Shown: positions 1 to 9,794 of the stretch, piece by piece | Layout of the letters: each line of letters starts with the position of its first letter | How positions within the stretch are numbered: position 1 is the stretch's first letter | Assembly: GCA_015654795.1 (NCBI GenBank) | Contig: JAATGF010000152.1 | Coordinates: 1 to 64,000, forward strand | DNA: 64,000 nt | DNA from: Bacteroidales bacterium | GTDB taxonomy: Bacteria > Bacteroidota > Bacteroidia > Bacteroidales > Prolixibacteraceae | Reading direction: 5' to 3' | The notes under the pieces: generated by a model | The model's input: only the letters and a program-made list of their open reading frames with translations | Database searches by the model: none | Told to the model about the DNA's origin: nothing | Program-made: the position numbers and the translations under genes

Positions 1-453
1 AAATCAAACCCTAATTCCAAAAGAAAAGGGGTAAAAAAAGAAATTGTGTCATATATCATTGATATAGTGCAAATTAAATATGGTTAGCCTGACGGCTATG
101 CTTTTTCAAAGGGGGAGTCCTCCCAAAAAAAGACTTATTTTCTAAAATAAAACGTTATAATATAGTTCGGTTTAATAAAACTCATCTAAATCCATGCCAA
201 AAGGGAGGGATTAGTCCAGGTGAGATGAAGAACGTTTTACGACATTACTTATGAGTAAAAGATATGAGTAAAAGAATGGGAATTCTTAACATCCCACTTA
301 TTATACCGAAGTTTAATCGTAAGATAATTTTCAATAGAGATATGCTCAATAACTAATAGAAATTCATAGCTTTACGAAATTCTTTTATTTTTATCTCACA
401 ATTTTAAAATATAATTTAAACTCATCCGTCAACACACATAGAGAGACAACAGA

Positions 454-1014
454 ATGGAAATAAAACAGTCGGATAAAATTAATGAAGTGTATAAAGTTGA
501 GCGGAGACGTTTGCTTGGTTATATACGAAATAAGATTTCTGACAAACTGGATGCCGAAGACATTCTGCAGGATGTTTTCTATCAACTAACGATTGGTTTT
601 CAGGACATAAAACAGATTGAGCAGCTTACGGCATGGCTTTACAGAGTCGCCGATAACCGTATTACCGATTTGTTCCGGAAAAAGAAACCTGTTCCATTCA
701 GTCGTATTGAACCTGTCATGGATGATGAAGATGGTCCGATTTCGCTCGAAGATATACTCCCCGCACTGGGAACTTCGCCCGAAGAGGAAGAAATAAAACG
801 TTTGATATGGGAAACCATTGAAAAAACGCTCTCGGAATTGCCTACGGAACAAAGCAGCGTATTCATCGCTCACGAATTTGATGAGGTGAGTTTCAACGAG
901 ATTTCAAGAGAAACCGGAATTGGCGTGAATACCCTTATTTCCAGGAAACGATACGCAATACTGGCTCTCAGGGAAAGCTTAAATGATTTGTATAACTTAT
1001 TAAAAGACAATTGA
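454..1014 (+). CDS. RNA polymerase sigma factor, sigma-70/ECF family
   Basis: ORF; region 2 'LDAEDILQDVFYQL' and region 4 'LSELPTEQSSVFIAHEFDEVSFNEISRETGIGVNTLISRKRYA' typical of ECF sigma factors. Confidence 0.9.
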   Translation: MEIKQSDKINEVYKVERRRLLGYIRNKISDKLDAEDILQDVFYQLTIGFQDIKQIEQLTAWLYRVADNRITDLFRKKKPVPFSRIEPVMDDEDGPISLEDILPALGTSPEEEEIKRLIWETIEKTLSELPTEQSSVFIAHEFDEVSFNEISRETGIGVNTLISRKRYAILALRESLNDLYNLLKDN

Positions 1015-1015
1015 T

Positions 1016-1381
1016 ATGAGAACTTTAAAAGTATTGAGATTTACAGGCTTCGGTCTACTTGGATTAGGAGCAATGGGCTTGTTCGTATTGGTTACGATGC
1101 TTCTTTGGAATTGGTTAATTCCGGTGTTATTTCATGGTCCGGTCGTAACATATTGGCAGACAGCGGGATTAATCGTTTTGTCAAAAATAATCTTTTCTGG
1201 TTTCGGACACGGAGGAGGCAGACCTGGCGGCAGAAGACACGCAAATATGGGTGCTGGCGAACATCGGCCAGGCCGCGAAGACTGGTGGAAAAGATTCAAT
1301 GATCGGCCAAACCGGGAAGATTGGTGGAAAAGATTCGAGGAAATGAAGAAAGGGAATAGCGATTCTCCGACAGTAGAATAA
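1016..1381 (+). CDS. Small membrane-associated hypothetical protein, co-transcribed with the sigma factor
   Basis: Starts 1 nt after the sigma stop; N-terminal hydrophobic helices, Gly/His/Arg-rich segment, two REDWWKRF repeats. Confidence 0.7.
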   Translation: MRTLKVLRFTGFGLLGLGAMGLFVLVTMLLWNWLIPVLFHGPVVTYWQTAGLIVLSKIIFSGFGHGGGRPGGRRHANMGAGEHRPGREDWWKRFNDRPNREDWWKRFEEMKKGNSDSPTVE

Positions 1382-1474
1382 TCAGCATTCACTTCGCTGC
1401 CAACAACTTAGCACACACCATTACATTATAGGTTTTAAAATACCATTCATTCCAAAATGAGTGTTAGCCAAACT

Positions 1475-1515
1475 TATGCCTTGACGCGGACAATACAAAC
1501 AAACGTCAAGGCATA
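1475..1515. terminator. Inverted repeat TATGCCTTGACG-N17-CGTCAAGGCATA
   Basis: 12-bp perfect arms between the sigma operon and the TolC gene; terminator or operator. Confidence 0.5.
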
Positions 1516-1538
1516 GAATATCAACCACATATTAATCA

Positions 1539-2873
1539 ATGAAAATAAATAAAATAATTACAGCAGCGCTCGTAATATTTGGAATATTGCAGGCCAGGGC
1601 CCAGGATACGATCATAAATCTTACATTACACCAGGCCTGTCAACTCGGCGTTGATAACAACATTAACGTAACCAATGCGAAACTGGAGACACAGAAGTCA
1701 GCGTATCAGTTGAAAGAATTGAAGAGTAAACTTTATCCTCAGCTCGAAGGCTATAGCGATTTCAACTATTACTACGCCATTCCCAGGATGCTGATGCCGG
1801 GTGAAATGTTTGGCACTACAGGCGAAATTCCTGTTGAAATCGGAACAAAATATGATTGGATTGGCGGTTTTAAAGCTTCTCTGATGCTTTATAATCAAAG
1901 TTATTTTACATCAATAAAGGTTTCCCGACGAATGCAGACAATCAACGAGCTAAGCCTTCAGCAGAAAAAGGAAGAATTGGTTTACCAGGTATCGCAAGTG
2001 TACTTTCTCTGCAAAACAACCAATAATCAAATTGCACAGTTAGAGAAGAATATGCAAAATACCGACCATTTACTGGCTATCTTAAAACTCCGGAATGAAA
2101 ATGGAGTCATCCGGAAAATTGACTATTCAAAAGTTCTTGTGAATAAGAATAACCTGCAAACACAAATTGATAATCTCGTTCAGCTGAGCCAGCAACAACT
2201 TGGTTTATTGAAATATCTGACAGGGATTGACAATGCAGGCAATGTTGTATTGGTTGATACCTTATCATTCGGGCAAACTTTGCAAAGTTTTGAAATGCCT
2301 GATTTTAATAACAGGACGGAGATGAAGCTGCTCGACAAACAAATTGAAGTTTCGTCACTCAACAGAAAGGCGAATCAACAATTGTATTTGCCAACTTTGT
2401 CAGGTGCCGGACAATTCTATTATGATGGTCAACAGAATGATCTTAACTATTTTAATGGTAGTGGCAACAAGTTTTTCAAAGTTGGCATGATCGGTATAAG
2501 TCTGAATGTGCCAATTTTCGACGGCTTCGGGAAGTATGCAAAAACCAAACAGTGCGACATCGAATTGTTGCAATTGCAGAACACCCGGAAAAATACTTCG
2601 GATAATTACTCAAAGGATTTTACAGATGCGATGCGTCAATATAACAGTAGTCTTCATGCATTGTTACGTCAGCAGGAAAATATAAAAATAGCAGAGGAAG
2701 ATTACGACATTACGCTTCAAGGTTATCATCAGCAAATTGTTTTGTTATCCGATCTCATGTTATCCGAAAACTCAATGACAGAGGCGCGACTTTCGTATGT
2801 GAATGCCTTGCTTCAGCTAAAAGATGCCGAATTGGAAGTCAGAAAATCGAAAGGCGAGTTGCTTAACTATTAA
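1539..2873 (+). CDS. TolC family outer membrane efflux protein
   Basis: Signal peptide 'IITAALVIFGILQARAQ' and TolC-like repeat architecture; followed by MFP and RND genes. Confidence 0.9.
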   Translation: MKINKIITAALVIFGILQARAQDTIINLTLHQACQLGVDNNINVTNAKLETQKSAYQLKELKSKLYPQLEGYSDFNYYYAIPRMLMPGEMFGTTGEIPVEIGTKYDWIGGFKASLMLYNQSYFTSIKVSRRMQTINELSLQQKKEELVYQVSQVYFLCKTTNNQIAQLEKNMQNTDHLLAILKLRNENGVIRKIDYSKVLVNKNNLQTQIDNLVQLSQQQLGLLKYLTGIDNAGNVVLVDTLSFGQTLQSFEMPDFNNRTEMKLLDKQIEVSSLNRKANQQLYLPTLSGAGQFYYDGQQNDLNYFNGSGNKFFKVGMIGISLNVPIFDGFGKYAKTKQCDIELLQLQNTRKNTSDNYSKDFTDAMRQYNSSLHALLRQQENIKIAEEDYDITLQGYHQQIVLLSDLMLSENSMTEARLSYVNALLQLKDAELEVRKSKGELLNY

Positions 2874-3114
2874 TAATAAAAGGTTAAAGGACAAGGTGAA
2901 ATGGTTAAAGTGAAAGAAACAAATCAACTACACATCTTCTTTGAAAGTAAAACAAAGCTGAAAAACCTAAGAACTTCATCCTGATGCACTTTAGCCTTTT
3001 AACCTTAGCCTTAGCCATTCAGTCAATAGTTCAATTCTACTATTACCACACAAACTGTTATAGATCTAAGATCTACGGAAATTCTATGTGTCCACTTTTA
3101 AACAAATCAGATAA

Positions 3115-4176
3115 ATGAAAATTAAGAAATACATTATCACAGCCGCAGTTATTACTGTTGTGGCAATTGTTATCGTCAGACTTGTTTCTGTCAAACAAAG
3201 CTTTAGTGAAGAGCTAAAAATGGTATCGGAATCGAATACAACCGTCCCTGTAATCACCGATACCGTTAAATACAGGCAAATGACAACTACCTTTTCAATA
3301 AATGGAACGTTTTCACCTTCACAGGAAGTTTCAATTGCCGCTGAAACACAAGGAAAAATCGTTTCAATCAATTCAAAAACAGGAGACAAAGTTGTTTCCG
3401 GACAGGTTTTGGCCTCAATTGATAACGAGCTCTTTGCTTCTCAACTCAATCTGGCTAAATTTAATCTTGAAAAAGCAGAGAAAGACAAACAACGGTTTGA
3501 AAAGCTTTCGAAAGGTGACGCTGCAACGATCGAACAATACGAATCTGCAAAACAGGTTTATGAGAATGCCCTCTCCTCTTATACCATTGCGAAAGTGCAA
3601 AATGAAAACGCCAGGATAAAAGCGCCGTTTGATGGAATTATCACAAAACGATATGCCGCAAAAGGAACCTATTTATCACCCGGCACTGCAGTTTTTGATA
3701 TCGTTTCAATAAATAAAGTAAAACTCATTGCCAAGCTTACAGATGCTGAAGTTCAAAAAATAAAGAAAGACCAAAATGTGAAGTTTAGCGTCGAGGCCTA
3801 TCCCGGAATTACCTATGATGGTAAAGTAACTGCAATTATTATTAAAGCAGACCTTTCGAAACGGTATGATGCGGAGATTGAAGTGGATAATCACTCCGAT
3901 CAACTGATAAAACCGGGCATGTTCGGTACTGTCGTGTTTAGCAGTGATTCCAGTGAACGGGCATTGATAATTCCACGTAAAGCAATTGCCGGCAGTATTA
4001 AAAACGCCGAGGTCTTTCTTTTAAAAGGCGATTCCGTAAACCTGAGAAAAATCGTTGTTACTCCCTTCGATGACAAATATGTCGTTGTCAGCGAGGGCCT
4101 CAAAGTTGGCGATGTCATTGTAACCTCAGGTCAGATTAGTCTTGTAAATGGCAGTAAGATCAAGTTGAATAATTAG
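3115..4176 (+). CDS. Efflux RND transporter periplasmic adaptor subunit (MFP)
   Basis: 'GTFSPSQEVSIAAETQGKIVSINSKTGDKVVSGQVLASID' biotinyl-lipoyl-like motif, 'IKAPFDGIITKR'. Confidence 0.92.
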   Translation: MKIKKYIITAAVITVVAIVIVRLVSVKQSFSEELKMVSESNTTVPVITDTVKYRQMTTTFSINGTFSPSQEVSIAAETQGKIVSINSKTGDKVVSGQVLASIDNELFASQLNLAKFNLEKAEKDKQRFEKLSKGDAATIEQYESAKQVYENALSSYTIAKVQNENARIKAPFDGIITKRYAAKGTYLSPGTAVFDIVSINKVKLIAKLTDAEVQKIKKDQNVKFSVEAYPGITYDGKVTAIIIKADLSKRYDAEIEVDNHSDQLIKPGMFGTVVFSSDSSERALIIPRKAIAGSIKNAEVFLLKGDSVNLRKIVVTPFDDKYVVVSEGLKVGDVIVTSGQISLVNGSKIKLNN

Positions 4177-4334
4177 AAACTGTTTAAAAATTTCCCGAAG
4201 GAAAAATAGCCCGGTAAAAAGGTTAAAAATCATAATTGGTATTGTCCCATACGGGACAAAAGATGATTATTATACATTTATTCTACCGACATTCGATCCC
4301 TAACGGGACCATTAAATAAAATTCAAACAGTTTC
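4176..4334. repeat. Short TIR repeat (MITE-like), copy 1
   Basis: GAAACTGTTTAAA...TTCAAACAGTTTC terminal inverted repeats flanked by TA on both sides; internal TTGTCCCATACGGGACAA palindrome; related copies at 7495 and 13108. Confidence 0.6.
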
Positions 4335-4371
4335 TAATAAAAGCAGCCATTAAAAAACAAATTATATACGT

Positions 4372-7300
4372 ATGAATATTACAAAAATATCAGTTAACCG
4401 ACCTACACTTGTAGTCGTTGTTTTCACAATACTTATCTTTTTAGGCTTTGCAGGTTATAAAAATCTTAATTCAGAGCTGATGCCAAGTATGACGGCGCCT
4501 GCTTTTATGGTTATGACAAGTTATCCTGGTGCCTCTGCTTCCGAAGTTGAAAATAGTGTTACTAAAAAACTCGAAGATGTCATTACATCCGTTGAAGATA
4601 TCGATCATATCCAATCCACCTCAATCGAAGGTATTTCTATTCTGGGCATATCGCTGAAACAAACAGCCGATATCAATACTGTTATTCAGGATGCACAACG
4701 CAGGATTAATGCGGCAAAAAACCTTCTGCCGCGCACCGTTTTGGATCCTGTAGTGAGTAAGATAGTGCTGGGTGATTTGCCCGTAATGAATATTGGAACC
4801 TCCGCATCTTTGCCTTCGATGGAATTTTACGATCTGCTTAAATACAAGATTCAACCCGAACTGGCACGCGTAAAAGGGGTTGGCGAGATTGCCATTATTG
4901 GTGGTAACGAACGCGAAATCCGTGTGAATCTTGATGCACAAAAGCTTGAAGATTACAATCTTTCATCCCTGCAAGTACTTGAAGCCATCCAATCTTCGAC
5001 ACTTGATTTTCCAACGGGAAAGATAAAAAACGACGATGCGCAGATGGTTATCCGGCTCTCTGCCAAATTTAAAACCATTCAGGATATTGAGAATGTTATC
5101 ATTCGTGTAACCGACACCGGTTCAAAAGTGAAATTAAAAGATTTAGGCGAAGTACTCGATGTTGCAAAAGAGCCAACCACACTTGCCCGTGTTGACGGAC
5201 GTAACTCAGTGGGACTTAGCATCAAAAAGCAATCGGATGCCAATACCGTTGAGGTTTGTCATTTGATAAACAATAAGCTTGCCGAACTTGAAAGCACCTA
5301 TAAGGATAATCATCTGAAGTTTGAAGTCCCTTTCGATTCATCCATCTTCACGGAACAAGCCACCGATTCGGTCAAACACGATCTGGTGTTTGCCATCATC
5401 CTTGTTTCGCTCGTGATGCTGGTTTTCCTTCACGGTTTACGAAATGCATTCATTGTGATGATTGCTATTCCAATTTCAATTATAGTTTCATTCCTTGGTA
5501 TGTACCTTTTGGGTTACACGCTGAATATCATGACGCTTTTAGCTATGTCGCTGGTAATTGGGATTCTCGTAGATGATGCCATCGTAGTGCTCGAAAATAT
5601 ATATCGTCACATGGAAATGGGTAAAGATAAGGTATTGGCAACGCTTGACGGTCGTGCCGAAATCAGTTACACGGCCATTGCCATCACGCTTGTGGATGTT
5701 GTGGTGTTTCTTCCACTCGGACTTTCAAAAAGTATGATGGCTCCGATGCTGGCCCCTTTTGCACTGGTGATTGTTGTGACCACGCTGCTTAGTTTATTGG
5801 TTGCTTTTACTGTTGTTCCGCTGCTCACTTCACGGCTCGCAAAGCTTCAGCAACTCAATAAAGAACACTTCTCAGGACGCTTTTTCATCTGGTTTGAGAA
5901 ACAGGTTGATGGATTCGCATCTTTTATTCATACGATTCTTCTAAAAGCATTCCGTCATAAAGCGATCACCTTTGCCATTGTAACGGGATTCTTTATTGGC
6001 TCAGTAGCCCTTATTCCTGCCGGATTTGTAGGAACTGAAGTATTCGGAATCGGCGATATTGGTGAGTTTATTATTGAAGTTGAGTTGCCTAACGATGCAA
6101 CCCTGAAAGAGACAAACTTAAAGGTGCTGGAGATTGAACATATCTTATCAGTCCAACCCGAAATAAAATCCGTTTTCACAACCGTTGGCTCATCAAACGA
6201 AGGGATGCAAAGCGGGGGTGCACAAAGCAATTCCAACAAGGCAGAAATAGATGTAAAGCTTGTTGATAAAAAGTTGCGCGACGCATCATCGAAGGTGTAT
6301 GCCAATCAGATCAAGAATCTACTAAACGCCAAGATCACAGGAGCGAAGATTAGTACAGCATTGATGAATCCATTCTTTGGAAGCACGGACGATAGTCCGA
6401 TACAGGTAATTGTAAAATCGTCGGACCCCGATTCATTGCAAAAGTATACAAGAACAGTTAAAAAGCTGATTACAAGTACTCCGGGTACGATCGATACGAA
6501 ATCGTCGCTCGAAGATGCACGTAATGAAATATCAGTAGAAATTGACAAGGAAAAGATGGCAGACCTGGGCTTATCACTTGCTACGGTAGGTTCTGTAATG
6601 TCAACGGCCTTTAGCGGGAATACCGATGCAAAATACACCGATGGCGCTTATGATTATGACATCAATGTGGTTTACGATGAGTTTAACCGTCGCAATTTAT
6701 CCGATGTATCAAATCTTTCGTTTATTAATTCATCCGATCAGCAAATTAAACTATCACAGTTTGCCAATATTACCTACAGCGATGGAAGTTCGAAACTCGA
6801 AAGGATGGACCGGATCTCCTCAACTACCATTCAGGCACAGGTATTAGGCCGTGCATCGGGCGATGTGGGCGACGATATTAAGCAACAGATCGAAGCGATC
6901 CGCTTCCCTTCAGATGTATCAATCTATTATGCAGGCGATATGCAAATGCAGGAGGATGCCTTTGGAAGCCTTGGATTTGCTTTACTGACCGCTATTATTC
7001 TTGTTTATCTGATCATGGTGGCATTGTACGAATCGTATCTCTATCCGTTTGTGGTACTCTTCTCTATTCCGTTGGCGATCATCGGGGCGATTCTTGCTCT
7101 GGCATTATCAAAAGCCACCCTGAGCATGTTCAGTATCATGGGGATGATTATGCTCATTGGCCTCGTAGCAAAGAATGCCATTCTGGTGGTCGATTTCACA
7201 ACCCATCTTAAGAAACAAGGTTACCGCACCATCCGCGCATTATTAATGGCAACCCGCATCAGGCTTCGACCTGTATTGATGACCACGCTCTCGATGATTA

Positions 7301-7494
7301 TTGGGCTTCTGCCCATTGCGCTTGCTTCGGGGGCGGCATCCGAATGGAAAAACGGAATTGCATGGGTTCTTATCGGAGGACTCACCAGTTCAATGTTATT
7401 AACGCTGGTTGTAGTACCACTCGTGTACTCTTTGATGGAAAATGCAAGAACTAAAGTTCAGGGCTGGATATTAAAGCTTGAATCAATATTTTAA
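4372..7494 (+). CDS. Efflux RND transporter permease subunit (AcrB/HAE1-like)
   Basis: 1040 aa; N-terminal 'SVNRPTLVVVVFTILIFLGFAGY', 'GILVDDAIVVLENIYRHM', 'MIMLIGLVAKNAILVVDF'. Confidence 0.95.
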   Translation: MNITKISVNRPTLVVVVFTILIFLGFAGYKNLNSELMPSMTAPAFMVMTSYPGASASEVENSVTKKLEDVITSVEDIDHIQSTSIEGISILGISLKQTADINTVIQDAQRRINAAKNLLPRTVLDPVVSKIVLGDLPVMNIGTSASLPSMEFYDLLKYKIQPELARVKGVGEIAIIGGNEREIRVNLDAQKLEDYNLSSLQVLEAIQSSTLDFPTGKIKNDDAQMVIRLSAKFKTIQDIENVIIRVTDTGSKVKLKDLGEVLDVAKEPTTLARVDGRNSVGLSIKKQSDANTVEVCHLINNKLAELESTYKDNHLKFEVPFDSSIFTEQATDSVKHDLVFAIILVSLVMLVFLHGLRNAFIVMIAIPISIIVSFLGMYLLGYTLNIMTLLAMSLVIGILVDDAIVVLENIYRHMEMGKDKVLATLDGRAEISYTAIAITLVDVVVFLPLGLSKSMMAPMLAPFALVIVVTTLLSLLVAFTVVPLLTSRLAKLQQLNKEHFSGRFFIWFEKQVDGFASFIHTILLKAFRHKAITFAIVTGFFIGSVALIPAGFVGTEVFGIGDIGEFIIEVELPNDATLKETNLKVLEIEHILSVQPEIKSVFTTVGSSNEGMQSGGAQSNSNKAEIDVKLVDKKLRDASSKVYANQIKNLLNAKITGAKISTALMNPFFGSTDDSPIQVIVKSSDPDSLQKYTRTVKKLITSTPGTIDTKSSLEDARNEISVEIDKEKMADLGLSLATVGSVMSTAFSGNTDAKYTDGAYDYDINVVYDEFNRRNLSDVSNLSFINSSDQQIKLSQFANITYSDGSSKLERMDRISSTTIQAQVLGRASGDVGDDIKQQIEAIRFPSDVSIYYAGDMQMQEDAFGSLGFALLTAIILVYLIMVALYESYLYPFVVLFSIPLAIIGAILALALSKATLSMFSIMGMIMLIGLVAKNAILVVDFTTHLKKQGYRTIRALLMATRIRLRPVLMTTLSMIIGLLPIALASGAASEWKNGIAWVLIGGLTSSMLLTLVVVPLVYSLMENARTKVQGWILKLESIF

Positions 7495-7650
7495 GAAACG
7501 GTTTAAGAATTTCCCGCAGAGAAAATAGCCCGGTAAAAAGGTCAAAATTCATCATTGGTATTGTCCCGTACGGGACAACAGATGATTATTATACATTTAT
7601 TCTACCAATATTCAGTCCATAACGGGACCATTAAGTAAAATTTAAACAGC
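7495..7650. repeat. Short TIR repeat (MITE-like), copy 2, same orientation as copy 1
   Basis: Aligns to 4176-4334 over essentially the full length; perfect palindrome TTGTCCCGTACGGGACAA. Confidence 0.6.
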
Positions 7651-7937
7651 TAAGTAGTGGGAGTGAAATTACGTAATAAGAATTATAAAATGTCGTATTC
7701 TGAATATGTCAATCTGATACGCGACCACATCATATCGGAATTATTTCTACCACAGATTTAGCTTCGCTGATCTTCGATTCTCAGATCCCGCATCGTGCGG
7801 GACAGATTGAAAACTCACTTTGTGAGTTTATTAATCTGTGTAATCTGTGGTGTTATCTTTTTGCGAAAGCAGTATAACGACTAATATTTATCTTTAATCC
7901 TTGACTAAAAAATACGACATTATATCTTAACCATTAC

Positions 7938-8400
7938 TTATGTCATCTTTTGCCAACACGGGATTTGTGGACTTTTAAAGCGCAGTGCAATTTCAATATA
8001 TCACAAATAAATAAATCAGAGTTCTTCGTGTCTCTCCCCGTCGTGTTTGGTTCTTGTTTGATTCTTGTTTGGTTCGTACCTGATTTAATTATGATTTTTA
8101 TAATCCGAATGATCCGGGTTTTTCCTAATACAGCTTATGAAACATTAAATACCCATGAAATTGTCACCTGAGGAAGGAACCCGAATTTGATCCGAAGAAG
8201 GTCAGGAGTTGGTCAGGAGTTGGTCAGGACCAGATACGAAGGAAGTGGGGCGCCTTTATCGATAGGATAAAGGTACTGAGGACTGGGATAATTCATATCA
8301 ATTTAAACTGAGAGGCCGCCAGAGGCCATGAGAGGCCGCGAAAGATTTAATTGAAATAACCAGACAATTGACCTTAATGATAAATTAAAACCTCTTCCCC
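7938..8400 (+). repeat. Composite dispersed repeat (R2 fragment followed by R1)
   Basis: GGTTCTTGTTT/GATTCTTGTTT/GGTTCGTACCT at 8049-8081 and GGTCAGGAGTT x2/GGTCAGGACCA at 8200-8232, all 11-nt period; imperfect hairpin 8253-8273; GAGAGGCCGCC...GAGAGGCCGCG motif shared with 57000-57355. Confidence 0.65.
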
Positions 8401-8449
8401 AAAGCACCAAAAAGAAGGTCGTTTGTTTCAATTTATAACTTCCCCATAA

Positions 8450-8690
8450 AACGATCACCGGAAAAAGGAACCCGATTCGGATATGACGAAGGTATGAAGT
8501 TGGTATGAACCAAATATGACGGAAACGGGGCGCCTTAATCGATAGGGTAAAGGTAGCGAGGATTGGGATAAGAACTATTAAATCAATGTGAGAGAAGGCC
8601 AGAGAAGACGGGAGAAATCGAAAGGGTTAACCGAAATAATCAGACAATTGACGTTTAATGATAAAAAATCTGTAAACAAATTTAAGGGCA
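8450..8690 (+). repeat. Dispersed repeat R1, second copy in tandem
   Basis: GATATGACGAA/GGTATGAAGTT/GGTATGAACCA/AATATGACGGA in exact 11-nt phase at 8480-8523, then CCTTAATCGATAGGGTAAAGG. Confidence 0.6.
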
Positions 8691-8889
8691 GGTCAGATTC
8701 CCCAACTTTTCTCCTTGATCCCAGAAAGGATGGCGGAAAAATTTGCTGTTTTGCCATCAGATAAGAAGCATAATGATGAGGGAGTAAAATCTCTAAAGGC
8801 AACAAGACGAATCAGATGAACACTTATGTAATCGGGAAATATTTACAAAAAATAAATAAGGGTGTACGACAAAATTCCCTTTTTCTGAA

Positions 8890-9225
8890 TTAGGCAACTT
8901 TTTGATAATTTGTTATTAGTTCACGCAACATTTTGCCTTGTCCGTTTTTATAACACACTCTAAAATTTAGCATTTGCTGCGCACCTGAAAGTGTCCGGCG
9001 CTGCCCTGATAACTTCATTCTTTTCTGAATAATGTCCCGGTTTGCCGATTCTATTGCCACGGAACCAAACAGCAGTCCTTGTTCTTTATACAGCCCGTAA
9101 TTAATGCGTTTCTGATTGTTGATTAAATAGTTGAACAGTTTCATCTTTCCCTTTTCGATCTGTTTTTGGCCACATTTCATTTGTATTATGGCTGTCAAAA
9201 GTTCTTCTGTCTTTTGGTTCATCAA
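8890..9225 (-). pseudogene. Transposase C-terminal fragment
   Basis: 'GSVAIESANRDIIQKRMKLSGQRRTLSGAQQMLNFRVCYKNGQ' resembles the C-terminus of IS transposases of this type. Confidence 0.6.
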
Positions 9226-9325
9226 GGTGTCGATGCAAGTCTCTACCCATTTTGGGCTAAGTACTCATCTCTGGCGTAATATGTTTTTGCAATGATATAA
9301 ATCAAGGATTTGTGTGCTGTTGGGA

Positions 9326-9526
9326 TCATATTCCTCTACCCATTTCCATATCCAATTTGGGAATATTTCCTACCATAGATTGAAAAACCGACTGACTAAA
9401 ATCTTTTATTAAATCATTAAATGAGGCTTCAAATTCATAGCCTGAGCAATCTTTTGATATCGTGCACGATAAGTCTTCAAGTTTTTCTTCAAAAGATGCA
9501 GATATTTCATTTAATTTTGTTGCCAT
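9326..9526 (-). pseudogene. Transposase N-terminal fragment
   Basis: 66-aa ORF inside the TIR-bounded element, upstream of the C-terminal fragment on the same strand. Confidence 0.4.
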
Positions 9527-9794
9527 ACTCTTCAGAGTTAAAGGTTATACTTATTTGTATTTTTCGTCGACATTACAAATGTATGGCCTTTTTTATAAAA
9601 GGGAATTTTGTCGTACACCCATAAATAATCTATTTGATGATTGGTAAAAGTTACTTGTACATTTACAGAAATATAGTTCACTTTAAAAACAGGGAAAAGA
9701 GCATAAAACATCAAGATTTAAGCAGGATTTATGCACCTTTTTTAGAAATGAGATGTAAACGAGTTAGCGGCAATCGTAAAGACAGTTAGATACA

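Larger units (their letters stand above)
8860..9620 (-). mobile_element. Decayed insertion sequence (ISKra4/ISLre2-type transposase remnants)
   Basis: 21-bp perfect TIRs gggtgtacgacaaaattccct (8860-8880) / agggaattttgtcgtacaccc (9600-9620); 8-bp direct repeat ATAAATAA at 8852-8859 and 9621-9628; two transposase-like ORF fragments on the minus strand. Confidence 0.75.

Noticed and set aside
7740-7870. Hairpins CCCGCATCGTGCGGG and AACTCACTTTGTGAGTT as novel regulatory elements
   Set aside because: Embedded in the common 'ccacagatt...aatctgtgtaatctgtgg' type intergenic repeat of Bacteroidetes; no specific context.
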